NCBI GenBank assembly: GCA_913052545.1
Contig: CAJXEF010000141.1
Location: forward strand, 1-5,637
DNA length: 5,637 nt
Direction of reading: 5' to 3'
Source of the DNA: an uncultured Chloroflexota bacterium
Lineage (GTDB): Bacteria; Chloroflexota; Dehalococcoidia; UBA3495
Shown here piece after piece: positions 1-5,617 of this stretch; the first letter of the stretch is position 1, and each line of letters begins with the position of its first letter. The notes beneath the pieces are model-generated. The model worked only from the letters and a program-made list of their open reading frames with translations. It made no database searches and was not told where the DNA came from. The position numbers were made by a program, and so were the translations under genes.

Positions 1-54
1 CAACTAAATGGTAGGTAAAAGCGGAGGTTTTTAACACGTGGATTTTTGAATACA

Positions 55-83
55 TGGAAGGTAACCCTACCTGATGTTATACT
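55..83 (+). promoter_or_regulatory. Candidate extended -10 promoter for the Ldh2-family gene
   Basis: An extended -10 element TGTTATACT lies at 75-83 (TG, one base, then TATACT, five of six matches to TATAAT). A weak -35 (TGGAAG, 55-60, about three of six matches) sits exactly 17 bases upstream. Transcription would start near base 90, giving a leader of about 70 bases before the GTG at 162. A better -35 look-alike, TTGAAT at 46-51, is too far away (26-base spacer). Promoter calls by eye are weak, and the upstream gene is out of view. Confidence 0.4.
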
Positions 84-91
84 GCATTTCG

Positions 92-107
92 AGTTGAATA
101 CTCAACT
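92..107 (+). other. Small hairpin in the leader of the Ldh2-family gene
   Basis: AGTTGA (92-97), the four-base loop ATAC (98-101) and TCAACT (102-107) form a perfect six-pair stem. It would lie almost at the 5' end of a transcript from the promoter proposed at 55-83, where such stems can protect mRNA. Pyrimidine-rich sequence follows, but there is no clean T run and the stem is weak. It could instead be the remains of a terminator for a gene left of the window, or chance. Confidence 0.25.
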
Positions 108-149
108 TTCCTTTACTTTCATGTTTGATGACAGGATAAAAATTTAGGC

Positions 150-154
150 AGGAG
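150..154 (+). promoter_or_regulatory. Shine-Dalgarno that sets the GTG start at 162
   Basis: AGGAG lies seven bases before the GTG at 162. The next in-frame candidate, ATG at 201, has no comparable purine run at the right distance. This supports the non-ATG start and the longer protein. Confidence 0.75.
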
Positions 155-161
155 ACATATC

Positions 162-1241
162 GTGCTTCCACAATTTCGAGTCCAACAAGATGATGCTACC
201 ATGGTTTCCGGTGATGATCTGAAAGCTACAGTTTCAGCCGTCCTGCAGAAAATGGGTGTGCCGGCAGATGATGCTGTCCTGGGAGCGGATGTTTTAGTTT
301 TAGCTGATCTCCGTGGGGTCGATAGCCACGGTGTTTCCAACATGCTGCGGAGTTATGTCAATGGATATACGAGTGGGCAAATCAATCCTCATCCTGAAAT
401 CAAAATAATTCGCGAAACACCAAGCACAGCTAATATTGATTCTGATCGAGGGTTAGGTATTATTACCACCCCCAAAGCCATGGAGATAGCCATTCGGAAA
501 GCAAGAGAGGTTGGGGTAGGAATGGTTACGGTTGGTAATGCCAGGCATTTAGGAATGGCCTCTTATCATGCGATGATGGCTTTAGAGCATGACATGATTG
601 GGGTTTGTATGACTAGTTGTCCCCCATCGGTTGTACCTACATATGGCGCAGAACCTCGTCTTGGAACTAATCCTATTGCTATAGCAGTGCCGTCTAGGAA
701 TGAGGCTCCATTCGTATTTGATGCAGCGACTAGCACAGTAGCAGGTAATAAGATTGGTATAGCTAGCAGGCTAGGCGTCAAATTGGAACCCGGATGGTTA
801 GCTGATGAGAATGGCACCCCGATCATGGAGGAAATTGATGCTCCTACAGATGGCTACACATTGTTAACGCTCGGAAGCACCAGAGAACTAGGTTCACATA
901 AGGGTTATGGACTTAGCTGCATGGTAGATATCTTGGCAGGAGTTTTAACGGGATTTGGATATGGCGCAAGCCCAGGTAGGCCCAATTTCGGGCACTATGT
1001 AGCCGCCTATAATATAGCTGGGTTCGATGAGCCTGAACATTTTAAAGAACAGATGGATGAATGGTTAATTATGATGAAGAATACGCCTCCAGCCCCAGGT
1101 CATGACAGGGTGTTGGTTGCAGGCCAACCTGAAGCTGAGATGGAGATTATACGTCGAGCTGAAGGGATACCTCTTCATCCTGAGGTAGTTGATTGGTTCC
1201 ATGATACTTGCGCAGAGTTGGCTATCCCCTGTCCATTCTAG
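162..1241 (+). CDS. Ldh2/malate dehydrogenase-family NAD(P)-dependent oxidoreductase
   Basis: This 359-residue cytoplasmic enzyme belongs to the Ldh2 family (malate, L-lactate, ureidoglycolate and delta1-piperideine-2-carboxylate dehydrogenases), which interconvert 2-hydroxy or 2-amino acids with 2-oxo or imino acids using NAD(P). Family landmarks run in order: DSHGV at 54-58 with the catalytic-type His56, NARHLG with His129, GTNP at 168-171, FDAATS at 186-191, PGWLAD at 210-215, KGYGL at 247-251 and APGHDRV near 311-317. Length is usual for the family and nothing is broken. The residue four after His56 is Asn60, where many members carry Arg. The Asp of E. coli AllD in the loop before GTNP appears to be Pro154, which argues against ureidoglycolate dehydrogenase. 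GTG was chosen as start because AGGAG sits seven bases upstream. It is probably transcribed alone, since the next gene is convergent. The family is clear; the substrate is not known. Confidence 0.93.
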   Translation: MLPQFRVQQDDATMVSGDDLKATVSAVLQKMGVPADDAVLGADVLVLADLRGVDSHGVSNMLRSYVNGYTSGQINPHPEIKIIRETPSTANIDSDRGLGIITTPKAMEIAIRKAREVGVGMVTVGNARHLGMASYHAMMALEHDMIGVCMTSCPPSVVPTYGAEPRLGTNPIAIAVPSRNEAPFVFDAATSTVAGNKIGIASRLGVKLEPGWLADENGTPIMEEIDAPTDGYTLLTLGSTRELGSHKGYGLSCMVDILAGVLTGFGYGASPGRPNFGHYVAAYNIAGFDEPEHFKEQMDEWLIMMKNTPPAPGHDRVLVAGQPEAEMEIIRRAEGIPLHPEVVDWFHDTCAELAIPCPF

Positions 1242-1278
1242 GTAATGTGCCCGCTCCTTTATCTCTATTCTTCACGGG

Positions 1279-1306
1279 CTAAAATTATAAAGCGGTGTAG
1301 TTTTAG
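1279..1306 (+). terminator. AT-rich hairpin between convergent genes, possible terminator
   Basis: CTAAAATTATA (1279-1289) and TGTAGTTTTAG (1296-1306) pair over eleven positions, nine Watson-Crick and two G-U, around the loop AAGCGG. Read on the minus strand, the two wobbles become C-A mismatches, so the fold favours plus-strand RNA and the end of the Ldh2-family gene. No clear T run follows (AAATTATC), so it is not a classical intrinsic terminator. A competing pair, GCCCG (1249-1253) with CGGGC (1275-1279) around a 21-base loop, shares base 1279. Confidence 0.35.
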
Positions 1307-1318
1307 AAATTATCTAAT

Positions 1319-2104
1319 TTATCGCAGGAATCTTAAGGCTGTGTCTACGAATTCATCCGGTTTTTCGATTTGAGGGGAGTGACCGCAATTTTCAATTATT
1401 GTAAGTGTAGATCCAGAGATTACTTGTTGATATAGCTCGCCGCATTCGAGAGGAACTAGTTGGTCCTCCTTCCCCCAAATGATGGCTGTCGGGATGGATA
1501 CTCTCCCCAACATGTGGGGCAACCGTGGGGAATGCATATAAGGCTTCCAGCAGATTCTTACCGCCATTTCTCGATCTCGTTCGGTCAGGTTTCTATCTTC
1601 GGGAGTAGGTGAACTATTGTAAATCGCATCGTATTCTGGGGTTTGACTGGTGTCGTAAAAGCTTAACCCGGCGAGTTCTTCTGGTGTGATAATAAATATG
1701 TCTTTAATTTCCCCCTTCTTGGGTTTAATACCTACTGCATCTACTAACATTAATCTGCTGAACGAATGGCGGCTGATTGCTGCCATTTCGGCTGCTAGCC
1801 ATCCACCCATTGAAAATCCAATGCATCTTATCCGTTCGATATCAAGTTCCTCTTGAAACCAGGTATAGAAACAGGCTAGATCGTGGATATTCTGTATCCA
1901 TTCGGGCCGATCTGAGAGTCCGAAGCCCGGATGGGTTGGAAGGTATACCGTGTATTGCTCAGATAATGCTCGGACATAGCTTAGGCAGCCGCGGTTTCCT
2001 CCGGCGCCGTGGAGCAAAAGTAGGGGGTCTCCACTACCACCTTTTAACATATGAAGTTTGGCATTGCCTATTTGGACAAATTCTTCATTAAAATTTGTTG
2101 CCAT
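1319..2104 (-). CDS. Alpha/beta-fold hydrolase, MhpC-like
   Basis: This complete 261-residue alpha/beta hydrolase has all expected landmarks. The oxyanion-hole motif HGAGG is at 32-36, followed by HPGFG at 58-62. The nucleophile elbow GFSMGG is at 96-101 with Ser98. GKEDQLVP carries the acid Asp214, and CGHSPQIEKP carries His242. The final motif resembles meta-cleavage-product hydrolases (MhpC/BphD type), which cut C-C bonds in dienoate products of aromatic ring cleavage, but many esterases and lactonases share it. There is no signal peptide or membrane segment, so it is cytoplasmic. On its own strand GAGGAG (2113-2118 in window coordinates) precedes the ATG by eight bases. It is convergent with the Ldh2-family gene and divergent from serA. 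No ring-cleaving dioxygenase is nearby, so the substrate is open. Confidence 0.9.
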   Translation of the reverse strand: MATNFNEEFVQIGNAKLHMLKGGSGDPLLLLHGAGGNRGCLSYVRALSEQYTVYLPTHPGFGLSDRPEWIQNIHDLACFYTWFQEELDIERIRCIGFSMGGWLAAEMAAISRHSFSRLMLVDAVGIKPKKGEIKDIFIITPEELAGLSFYDTSQTPEYDAIYNSSPTPEDRNLTERDREMAVRICWKPYMHSPRLPHMLGRVSIPTAIIWGKEDQLVPLECGELYQQVISGSTLTIIENCGHSPQIEKPDEFVDTALRFLR

Positions 2105-2140
2105 TTATGATGCTCCTCTACTCTGCCTAACGTTTGTAAT

Positions 2141-2153
2141 CAATCCGGGATTG
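2141..2153. promoter_or_regulatory. Perfect 6-1-6 inverted repeat, candidate operator
   Basis: CAATCC and GGATTG are perfectly inverted around a single G. The site lies between the divergently transcribed hydrolase and serA, 37 bases before the hydrolase start codon. The geometry suits a dimeric regulator that could act on either gene. No regulator gene is in the window and I recognise no named consensus. A 13-base site of this kind can occur by chance. Confidence 0.35.
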
Positions 2154-2241
2154 CTTTGAAGGAATGTTAATTGACCTTAGATTCACCTAACAGAGTCCAG
2201 TTAACACTCATATACAAGGTATATTACGTTTTTAATACTAA

Positions 2242-2256
2242 CACCCTGTCCGGGTG
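2242..2256 (+). other. Perfect five-pair hairpin in the serA leader region
   Basis: CACCC (2242-2246) and GGGTG (2252-2256) pair around the loop TGTCC. The right arm overlaps the Shine-Dalgarno-like GGGTGG (2252-2257), which sits six bases before an in-frame ATG at 2264. Folding would hide that site. The outer pair CTAAC (2238-2242) with GTTAG (2276-2280) could enclose it, but shares base 2242. The function is unknown, and it may simply be noncoding DNA or part of an N-terminal extension of SerA. Confidence 0.3.
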
Positions 2257-2307
2257 GTGTCATATGGAAATTAACGTTAGAATGGTAGATCAATTCAGGA
2301 ATCTGGA

Positions 2308-2322
2308 CCCAGATTTGCTGGG
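2308..2322 (+). other. Second perfect five-pair hairpin just before serA
   Basis: CCCAG (2308-2312) and CTGGG (2318-2322) pair around the loop ATTTG. The stem ends 15 bases before the Shine-Dalgarno sequence of serA. A competing partner exists: CTGGAC (2303-2308) is the exact complement of GTCCAG (2195-2200), about 100 bases upstream. Alternative folds of the leader are therefore possible on paper. No known riboswitch core is recognised. Confidence 0.3.
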
Positions 2323-2337
2323 AAGATATTCTCTAAC

Positions 2338-2344
2338 AAGGTGG
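2338..2344 (+). promoter_or_regulatory. Shine-Dalgarno that sets the serA start at 2351
   Basis: AAGGTGG sits six bases before the ATG at 2351. With this start the protein begins MPRVLVADPI, as SerA proteins normally do, and has the usual length of about 525 residues. This outweighs the open frame that continues upstream to a TTG at 2171. Confidence 0.75.
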
Positions 2345-2350
2345 AAAGAT

Positions 2351-3931
2351 ATGCCTCGAGTGTTGGTTGCCGACCCCATCGCCGCGGAAGGAGTTGAATT
2401 GTTGGGTTCAGGAGCAGATGTGGATGTCAAGCATGGCCTGAAGCCAGCGGAATTACTTGAAGTTATAAGTTCCTATGATGCTCTTGTAGTCAGAAGCGAA
2501 ACCAAGGTTACGCCGGAAGTTGTGGAAGCTGCTAAGAACCTGATGGTGATTGCACGCGCCGGTATAGGTGTGGATAACATAAATTTGGAAGCTGCTACCA
2601 ATGCCGGTATAGCCGTCGTAAATGCTCCCATCGGAAATACCGTTGCTGCTGCAGAGCATACTGTGGCCCTGATGCTAGCTTTAGCCAGGAATGTCCCGCA
2701 GGCAGTCCAATCGGTTAAACAGGGGGAGTGGAGGCGAAGTGCCTTTATGGGCATCGAGGTTCGCAACAAGGTTTTAGGTGTTATTGGGTTGGGTAGAGTT
2801 GGTTCGGAGGTATGCCGAAGAGCTCAAAGTTTTGGCATGAGATTAGTGGGATTTGATCCGTTCGTTACTCCGGATTATGCGAACCGTATGGGTGTGGAAC
2901 TAATGCCATTAGCGGAGTTGCTTAGTAATTCAGATTTTATCACTTTGCATACTCCGTTAACTCCTACTACTACAAACCTGCTGAGTCATGATGAGTTTAA
3001 TCTGTTAAAACCAGGAGCTAGATTGATCAATGTCGCTCGTGGGGAATTGATTGATGAAAATGCGCTGTTAGAAGCATTGGATTCCGATCGGTTATCCGCA
3101 GTTGCTCTAGACGTGTTTATTAAAGAGCCCCCGGACCCGGATTCTCAGATCATAAATCATCCGAAAGTGATTGCCACCCCGCATTTAGGTGCATCTACTG
3201 AAGAAGCCCAAAGAGAAGTAGCCATAGAAGCCGCCGAGCAGGTTTTAAATGTTCTCAATGGGAAGCCAGCAAGAAATACCGTAAATGGTCCTGTCTTGTC
3301 ACCTGAGGTACACCAAATCTTGGGGCCTTATATCCCGGTGGGTGTTCTGTTAGGGAAATTACTTACTAATTTAGCTGAAGGCCAGTTTGTTGGTGTAACT
3401 ATTAACTACGAGGGAGAGATTGCGGAGCACGATACTATGATGCTTCAATCAGCTGTGCTTGAGGGTTTATTGTCTCCGACTAGTTCGGAGGCAGTGAATT
3501 TGATTAACGCCCCTATGTTGGCTAAGCAGCGTGGGTTGAATATTACTGAACAAAAAAACACAGCTTCGCTAGAATATTCTAGCTTAATAACTGCAACGTT
3601 AAACACCACTGGCGAGAGTATAACTGTATCTGGGACATCTCTAAGAGAGGAACCACATTTGGTCAAGGTAAACGATTATTGGTTGGATGTGATCCCTTCT
3701 GTACCGTATTTATTGTTCGTAGATAATCCGGATCATCCGGGTTCTATTGGAGCTGTTGGTACTGTAGCGGGGCAAAACAATATTAATATCAGTTTCATGG
3801 AAGTTGGACGGCTCAGTCCCCGAGGTAAGGCAATGATGGTTTTAGGACTAGATGATCCCATACCACAGGATGTATTAGCGCAGATTAATAATCTACCTCA
3901 GATTAATGATGCGCGCCTCGTTAAATTGTAG
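2351..3931 (+). CDS. serA: D-3-phosphoglycerate dehydrogenase, long ACT-domain type
   Basis: SerA oxidises 3-phosphoglycerate to 3-phosphohydroxypyruvate with NAD, the committed step of serine synthesis, in the cytoplasm. The product is 526 residues, matching the long type of Bacillus and Mycobacterium. The catalytic domain carries GIGVDNI (71-77), the nucleotide-binding GLGRVG (146-151) and Asp169 after the second strand, typical of NAD preference. The catalytic set is Arg230 in VARGELID, Glu259 in DVFIKEP and His278 in TPHLGAST. A substrate-like regulatory (ASB) domain spans roughly 315-450. The ACT domain follows from about 452, with DHPGSIG (461-467) and NINISFMEVGR (477-487), so serine feedback control is plausible. 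The start at 2351 has AAGGTGG six bases upstream. The frame also stays open back to 2171, with an intermediate ATG at 2264, so a 29-residue extension cannot be excluded. No serC or serB is visible. Confidence 0.95.
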   Translation: MPRVLVADPIAAEGVELLGSGADVDVKHGLKPAELLEVISSYDALVVRSETKVTPEVVEAAKNLMVIARAGIGVDNINLEAATNAGIAVVNAPIGNTVAAAEHTVALMLALARNVPQAVQSVKQGEWRRSAFMGIEVRNKVLGVIGLGRVGSEVCRRAQSFGMRLVGFDPFVTPDYANRMGVELMPLAELLSNSDFITLHTPLTPTTTNLLSHDEFNLLKPGARLINVARGELIDENALLEALDSDRLSAVALDVFIKEPPDPDSQIINHPKVIATPHLGASTEEAQREVAIEAAEQVLNVLNGKPARNTVNGPVLSPEVHQILGPYIPVGVLLGKLLTNLAEGQFVGVTINYEGEIAEHDTMMLQSAVLEGLLSPTSSEAVNLINAPMLAKQRGLNITEQKNTASLEYSSLITATLNTTGESITVSGTSLREEPHLVKVNDYWLDVIPSVPYLLFVDNPDHPGSIGAVGTVAGQNNINISFMEVGRLSPRGKAMMVLGLDDPIPQDVLAQINNLPQINDARLVKL

Positions 3932-3967
3932 ACATAGACGTTTTGCAATATTCAATATATGACTAAT

Positions 3968-3981
3968 GCTTTGATCAAAGC
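3968..3981. promoter_or_regulatory. Perfect 14-base palindrome upstream of the KPR-family gene
   Basis: GCTTTGATCAAAGC equals its own reverse complement. Flanking AAT and ATT extend the symmetry if one extra C (3982) is bulged. It lies in the 82-base gap between serA and the reductase gene. It could be an operator for a dimeric regulator. As RNA it gives only a five-pair stem with a GATC loop and no T run after it, so a terminator for serA is unlikely. Confidence 0.4.
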
Positions 3982-3988
3982 CATTATC

Positions 3989-4000
3989 TAAGGATCCTTA
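3989..4000. promoter_or_regulatory. Second perfect palindrome, 12 bases, abutting the Shine-Dalgarno
   Basis: TAAGGATCCTTA is a perfect palindrome whose centre is 20 bases from that of the 3968-3981 palindrome, about two helical turns. It runs directly into the very strong Shine-Dalgarno AAGGAGGT (4000-4007). The overlapping TCCTTAAGGA (3995-4004) is also a palindrome, partly because the Shine-Dalgarno itself supplies AAGGA. A protein bound here could cover the start of the reductase gene, but the pattern may be partly incidental. Confidence 0.3.
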
Positions 4001-4013
4001 AGGAGGTCATAAG

Positions 4014-5063
4014 GTGGCAGACAAAATAGCTATAATGGGACCAGGTGCGGTCGGCAGCTATGTTGGAGCTTTTCTGGTACAAGCTGGAGAAGATATTACC
4101 TTTATCGATATGTGGCCAGAACACGTTGAAACCATGAGAGCCAAAGGTCTTCGGGCAAGTGGCAGCCAGGGAGATTTCACAGTTCCAGTAAATGCAATGC
4201 ATTTGACAGATGCTCAAGGGATCACCGAATTATTTGACTATGCTTTCATTACCGTAAAATCTTACGATACTGAATGGGCCACTCATTTTATTAAACGCTA
4301 CGTGAAACCGGATGGCTTTTTCGTTTCTATCCAGAATTGTTGGAACGATCCAGTCATAGGGAGCATTGTGGGGAATGACAAAGAAATCGGCTGTATTGCT
4401 TCACATATTGAAGTAGCCTTGTGGGAACCTGGGCATGTCAACAGGGGAGGAGAACCAGGAAGAGACCATGGACATACGGTATTCAGAGTAGCGGAGTTGA
4501 GTGGGCCGGTGACCTCACGATCCCAAATGATAGCGGATAAGTTGGATCTGATAGATGCGGCTTATACTAGTGATAATCTACCAGGTGAAAGGTGGGCGAA
4601 ACTTTGCCAAAATGGCATGGGAAATGCAATTTCAGCGATGTCTACTTTGGGCTCTCAAGATATGGCAGATAATGTTGAGTGCAGGAGAATCAGAATTAAC
4701 CTTGCGAAGGAAGGAGCTAAAGTAGGGTTAGCTCAAGGACTGAAAGTGGTAGAAATCGGGGGGAAGCCTGCGGAATTCTGGGCCGATGCAGACAAGGGTG
4801 ATGTCTTTGAAGAGTTAGACGATTACATGGCATCCCGTGGTGGTGCGGTAAACTGGTTGGCTTCCATGGCTCAGGATGTTCATAAAGGGCGGCATTCTGA
4901 AATTGATTTTATGAATGGCCTTATTTCACAGAAGGGCCGAGAATTTGGAGTTCCGACCCCTTATAACGATGCAGTAGTAGAAGCTATGCATGGTATTGAT
5001 AACGGTTCTATCAACCCTAATCCAACCAATGTTGAACGAGTTATGCGATTGGTAGGTACATAG
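4014..5063 (+). CDS. Ketopantoate reductase (ApbA/PanE)-family NADPH-dependent oxidoreductase
   Basis: The family reduces 2-dehydropantoate or related 2-oxo acids with NADPH in the cytoplasm. The N-terminal Rossmann domain shows GPGAVG at 9-14 and TVKSYDT with Lys82. The C-terminal helical domain has RWAKLCQNGMGN with the catalytic-type Lys196 plus Asn200 and Asn204. SMAQDV is at 284-289 and SEIDFMNG at 295-302 with Glu296, the usual substrate-binding acid. The active site therefore looks intact. At 349 residues it is clearly longer than E. coli PanE (303). Extra sequence seems to lie around 144-153 and in an acidic stretch around 251-278. GTG is chosen as start because AAGGAGGT, the strongest Shine-Dalgarno here, is six bases upstream. 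The unknown gene at 5091 follows after 27 bases, probably cotranscribed. No panB or panC is nearby, so I do not call it panE. Confidence 0.9.
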   Translation: MADKIAIMGPGAVGSYVGAFLVQAGEDITFIDMWPEHVETMRAKGLRASGSQGDFTVPVNAMHLTDAQGITELFDYAFITVKSYDTEWATHFIKRYVKPDGFFVSIQNCWNDPVIGSIVGNDKEIGCIASHIEVALWEPGHVNRGGEPGRDHGHTVFRVAELSGPVTSRSQMIADKLDLIDAAYTSDNLPGERWAKLCQNGMGNAISAMSTLGSQDMADNVECRRIRINLAKEGAKVGLAQGLKVVEIGGKPAEFWADADKGDVFEELDDYMASRGGAVNWLASMAQDVHKGRHSEIDFMNGLISQKGREFGVPTPYNDAVVEAMHGIDNGSINPNPTNVERVMRLVGT

Positions 5064-5079
5064 GCTTTTACAGTAGTTT

Positions 5080-5084
5080 AGGAG
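5080..5084 (+). promoter_or_regulatory. Shine-Dalgarno supporting a TTG start at 5091
   Basis: AGGAG lies six bases before TTG at 5091. The first in-frame ATG, at 5124, has only a weak GGA upstream. This favours the TTG start and a protein 11 residues longer at the N terminus. Confidence 0.6.
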
Positions 5085-5090
5085 TTATCA

Positions 5091-5555
5091 TTGTTTATTA
5101 AGGTAGAACCTGCCGGATTTTTCATGCATACTGTCAAACTAATCTTTGATTTGGATAAACCAGATACCGAAGATACAGAAGTTAGAGATTACTTGGCTCA
5201 GCATGAACTTGAGCCGAGATATAGATGGGATGACAAATTAGATGATAGCAACGCTGAGGTGATACAGTTCGGTGGCTGTTACCTTGGCAGTCATCTTCAG
5301 AGCATTGGGCAGATCCAACGAAAAGCGGTAGAGGTTGAACTTCTTTTAGAGGTTATATCGCCGTATGTTGAAGAACTGTTTAAGGACAAAGGCCTAATGC
5401 AGCTCAGTACCCGTACTGGTGTTATCAACGAATTGGTTAGCGAATTCCATGATGAATCGTATTTCGGTTCTAATGAATCAGGAGAACTTGCAGTGAGTTT
5501 ACCGCAGGACGAGGTTCTGAAGTCAGCTAAGTTAATATTGAATAAACATTCTTAA
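5091..5555 (+). CDS. Small acidic protein of unknown function
   Basis: I do not recognise this 154-residue protein. It is strongly acidic (about 29 Asp/Glu against 15 Lys/Arg) and has no signal peptide or membrane segment, so it is probably cytoplasmic. After a short beta-like start (HTVKLIFDLD, 13-22) comes an acidic run (22-33) and a YRWDDKLDD patch (44-52). A glycine-rich turn with the only Cys (GGCYLG, 61-66) follows, then a likely long amphipathic helix (about 73-98). No metal, nucleotide or catalytic motif stands out. Start is TTG with AGGAG six bases upstream; ATG at 5124 is the alternative. It follows the KPR-family gene by 27 bases on the same strand, so the two are likely cotranscribed. 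A role as partner or accessory of that enzyme is only a guess. Codon use looks ordinary, and the frame is intact, supporting a real gene. Confidence 0.75.
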   Translation: MFIKVEPAGFFMHTVKLIFDLDKPDTEDTEVRDYLAQHELEPRYRWDDKLDDSNAEVIQFGGCYLGSHLQSIGQIQRKAVEVELLLEVISPYVEELFKDKGLMQLSTRTGVINELVSEFHDESYFGSNESGELAVSLPQDEVLKSAKLILNKHS

Positions 5556-5573
5556 GCTTATGGATTATTGCAC

Positions 5574-5602
5574 TGGTTGCATGAGGGTATTCAGTTTATA
5601 AT
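5574..5602 (+). promoter_or_regulatory. Likely tRNA promoter
   Basis: A perfect consensus -10, TATAAT, is at 5597-5602. Initiation about seven bases further would be near 5609, leaving a leader of about nine bases before the tRNA at 5618, normal for a tRNA transcript. At the ideal 17-base spacing the -35 is poor (TGGTTG, 5574-5579). Better -35 matches, TTGCAC (5568) and TTGCAT (5577), give spacers of 23 and 14 bases. Confidence 0.5.
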
Positions 5603-5616
5603 TTATCATGGATAAA
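5602..5616. repeat. Inverted repeat between the tRNA promoter and the tRNA
   Basis: TTTATC (5602-5607) and GATAAA (5611-5616) are perfectly inverted around ATG. An overlapping pair, GTTTAT (5594-5599) and ATAAAC (5612-5617), covers the -10 box. It sits over the expected transcription start, so it could be an operator or a short stem in the tRNA precursor. AT-rich sequence makes chance symmetry fairly likely. Confidence 0.3.
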
Positions 5617-5617
5617 C

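Noticed and set aside
1..60. Tail of an upstream gene or its terminator at the left edge
   Set aside because: No frame shows recognisable coding sequence here. The only complement pair (GGTAGG at 10-15 with CCTACC at 66-71) is too distant and short to call a terminator.
566..826. Minus-strand open frame inside the Ldh2-family gene
   Set aside because: It is a shadow of a well-supported coding region and has no family features. The other short antisense frames within serA and the reductase gene were rejected for the same reason.
1777..2091. Plus-strand open frame of 104 codons inside the hydrolase gene
   Set aside because: It is antisense to a clear alpha/beta hydrolase with all catalytic residues, and its translation shows no recognisable family features.
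2171..2350. TTG at 2171 as the real start of serA, adding 60 residues
   Set aside because: There is no good Shine-Dalgarno before 2171, the extra residues do not look like SerA, and the start at 2351 gives the usual N terminus and length.
2335..2350. AACAAGGTGG before serA as a T-box riboswitch core
   Set aside because: It resembles the T-box sequence only over AAGGTGG. The following ACCGCG-type bases are missing, I find no convincing specifier stem, and AAGGTGG is fully explained as the Shine-Dalgarno.
3989..4007. An RNA switch hiding the reductase Shine-Dalgarno with the upstream CCTT
   Set aside because: CCTT is directly adjacent to AAGG, leaving no room for a loop, and the upstream pairing gives only about three base pairs.
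4014..5063. Assignment as panE of pantothenate synthesis
   Set aside because: Only family membership is supported. The length differs and no pantothenate genes are adjacent.
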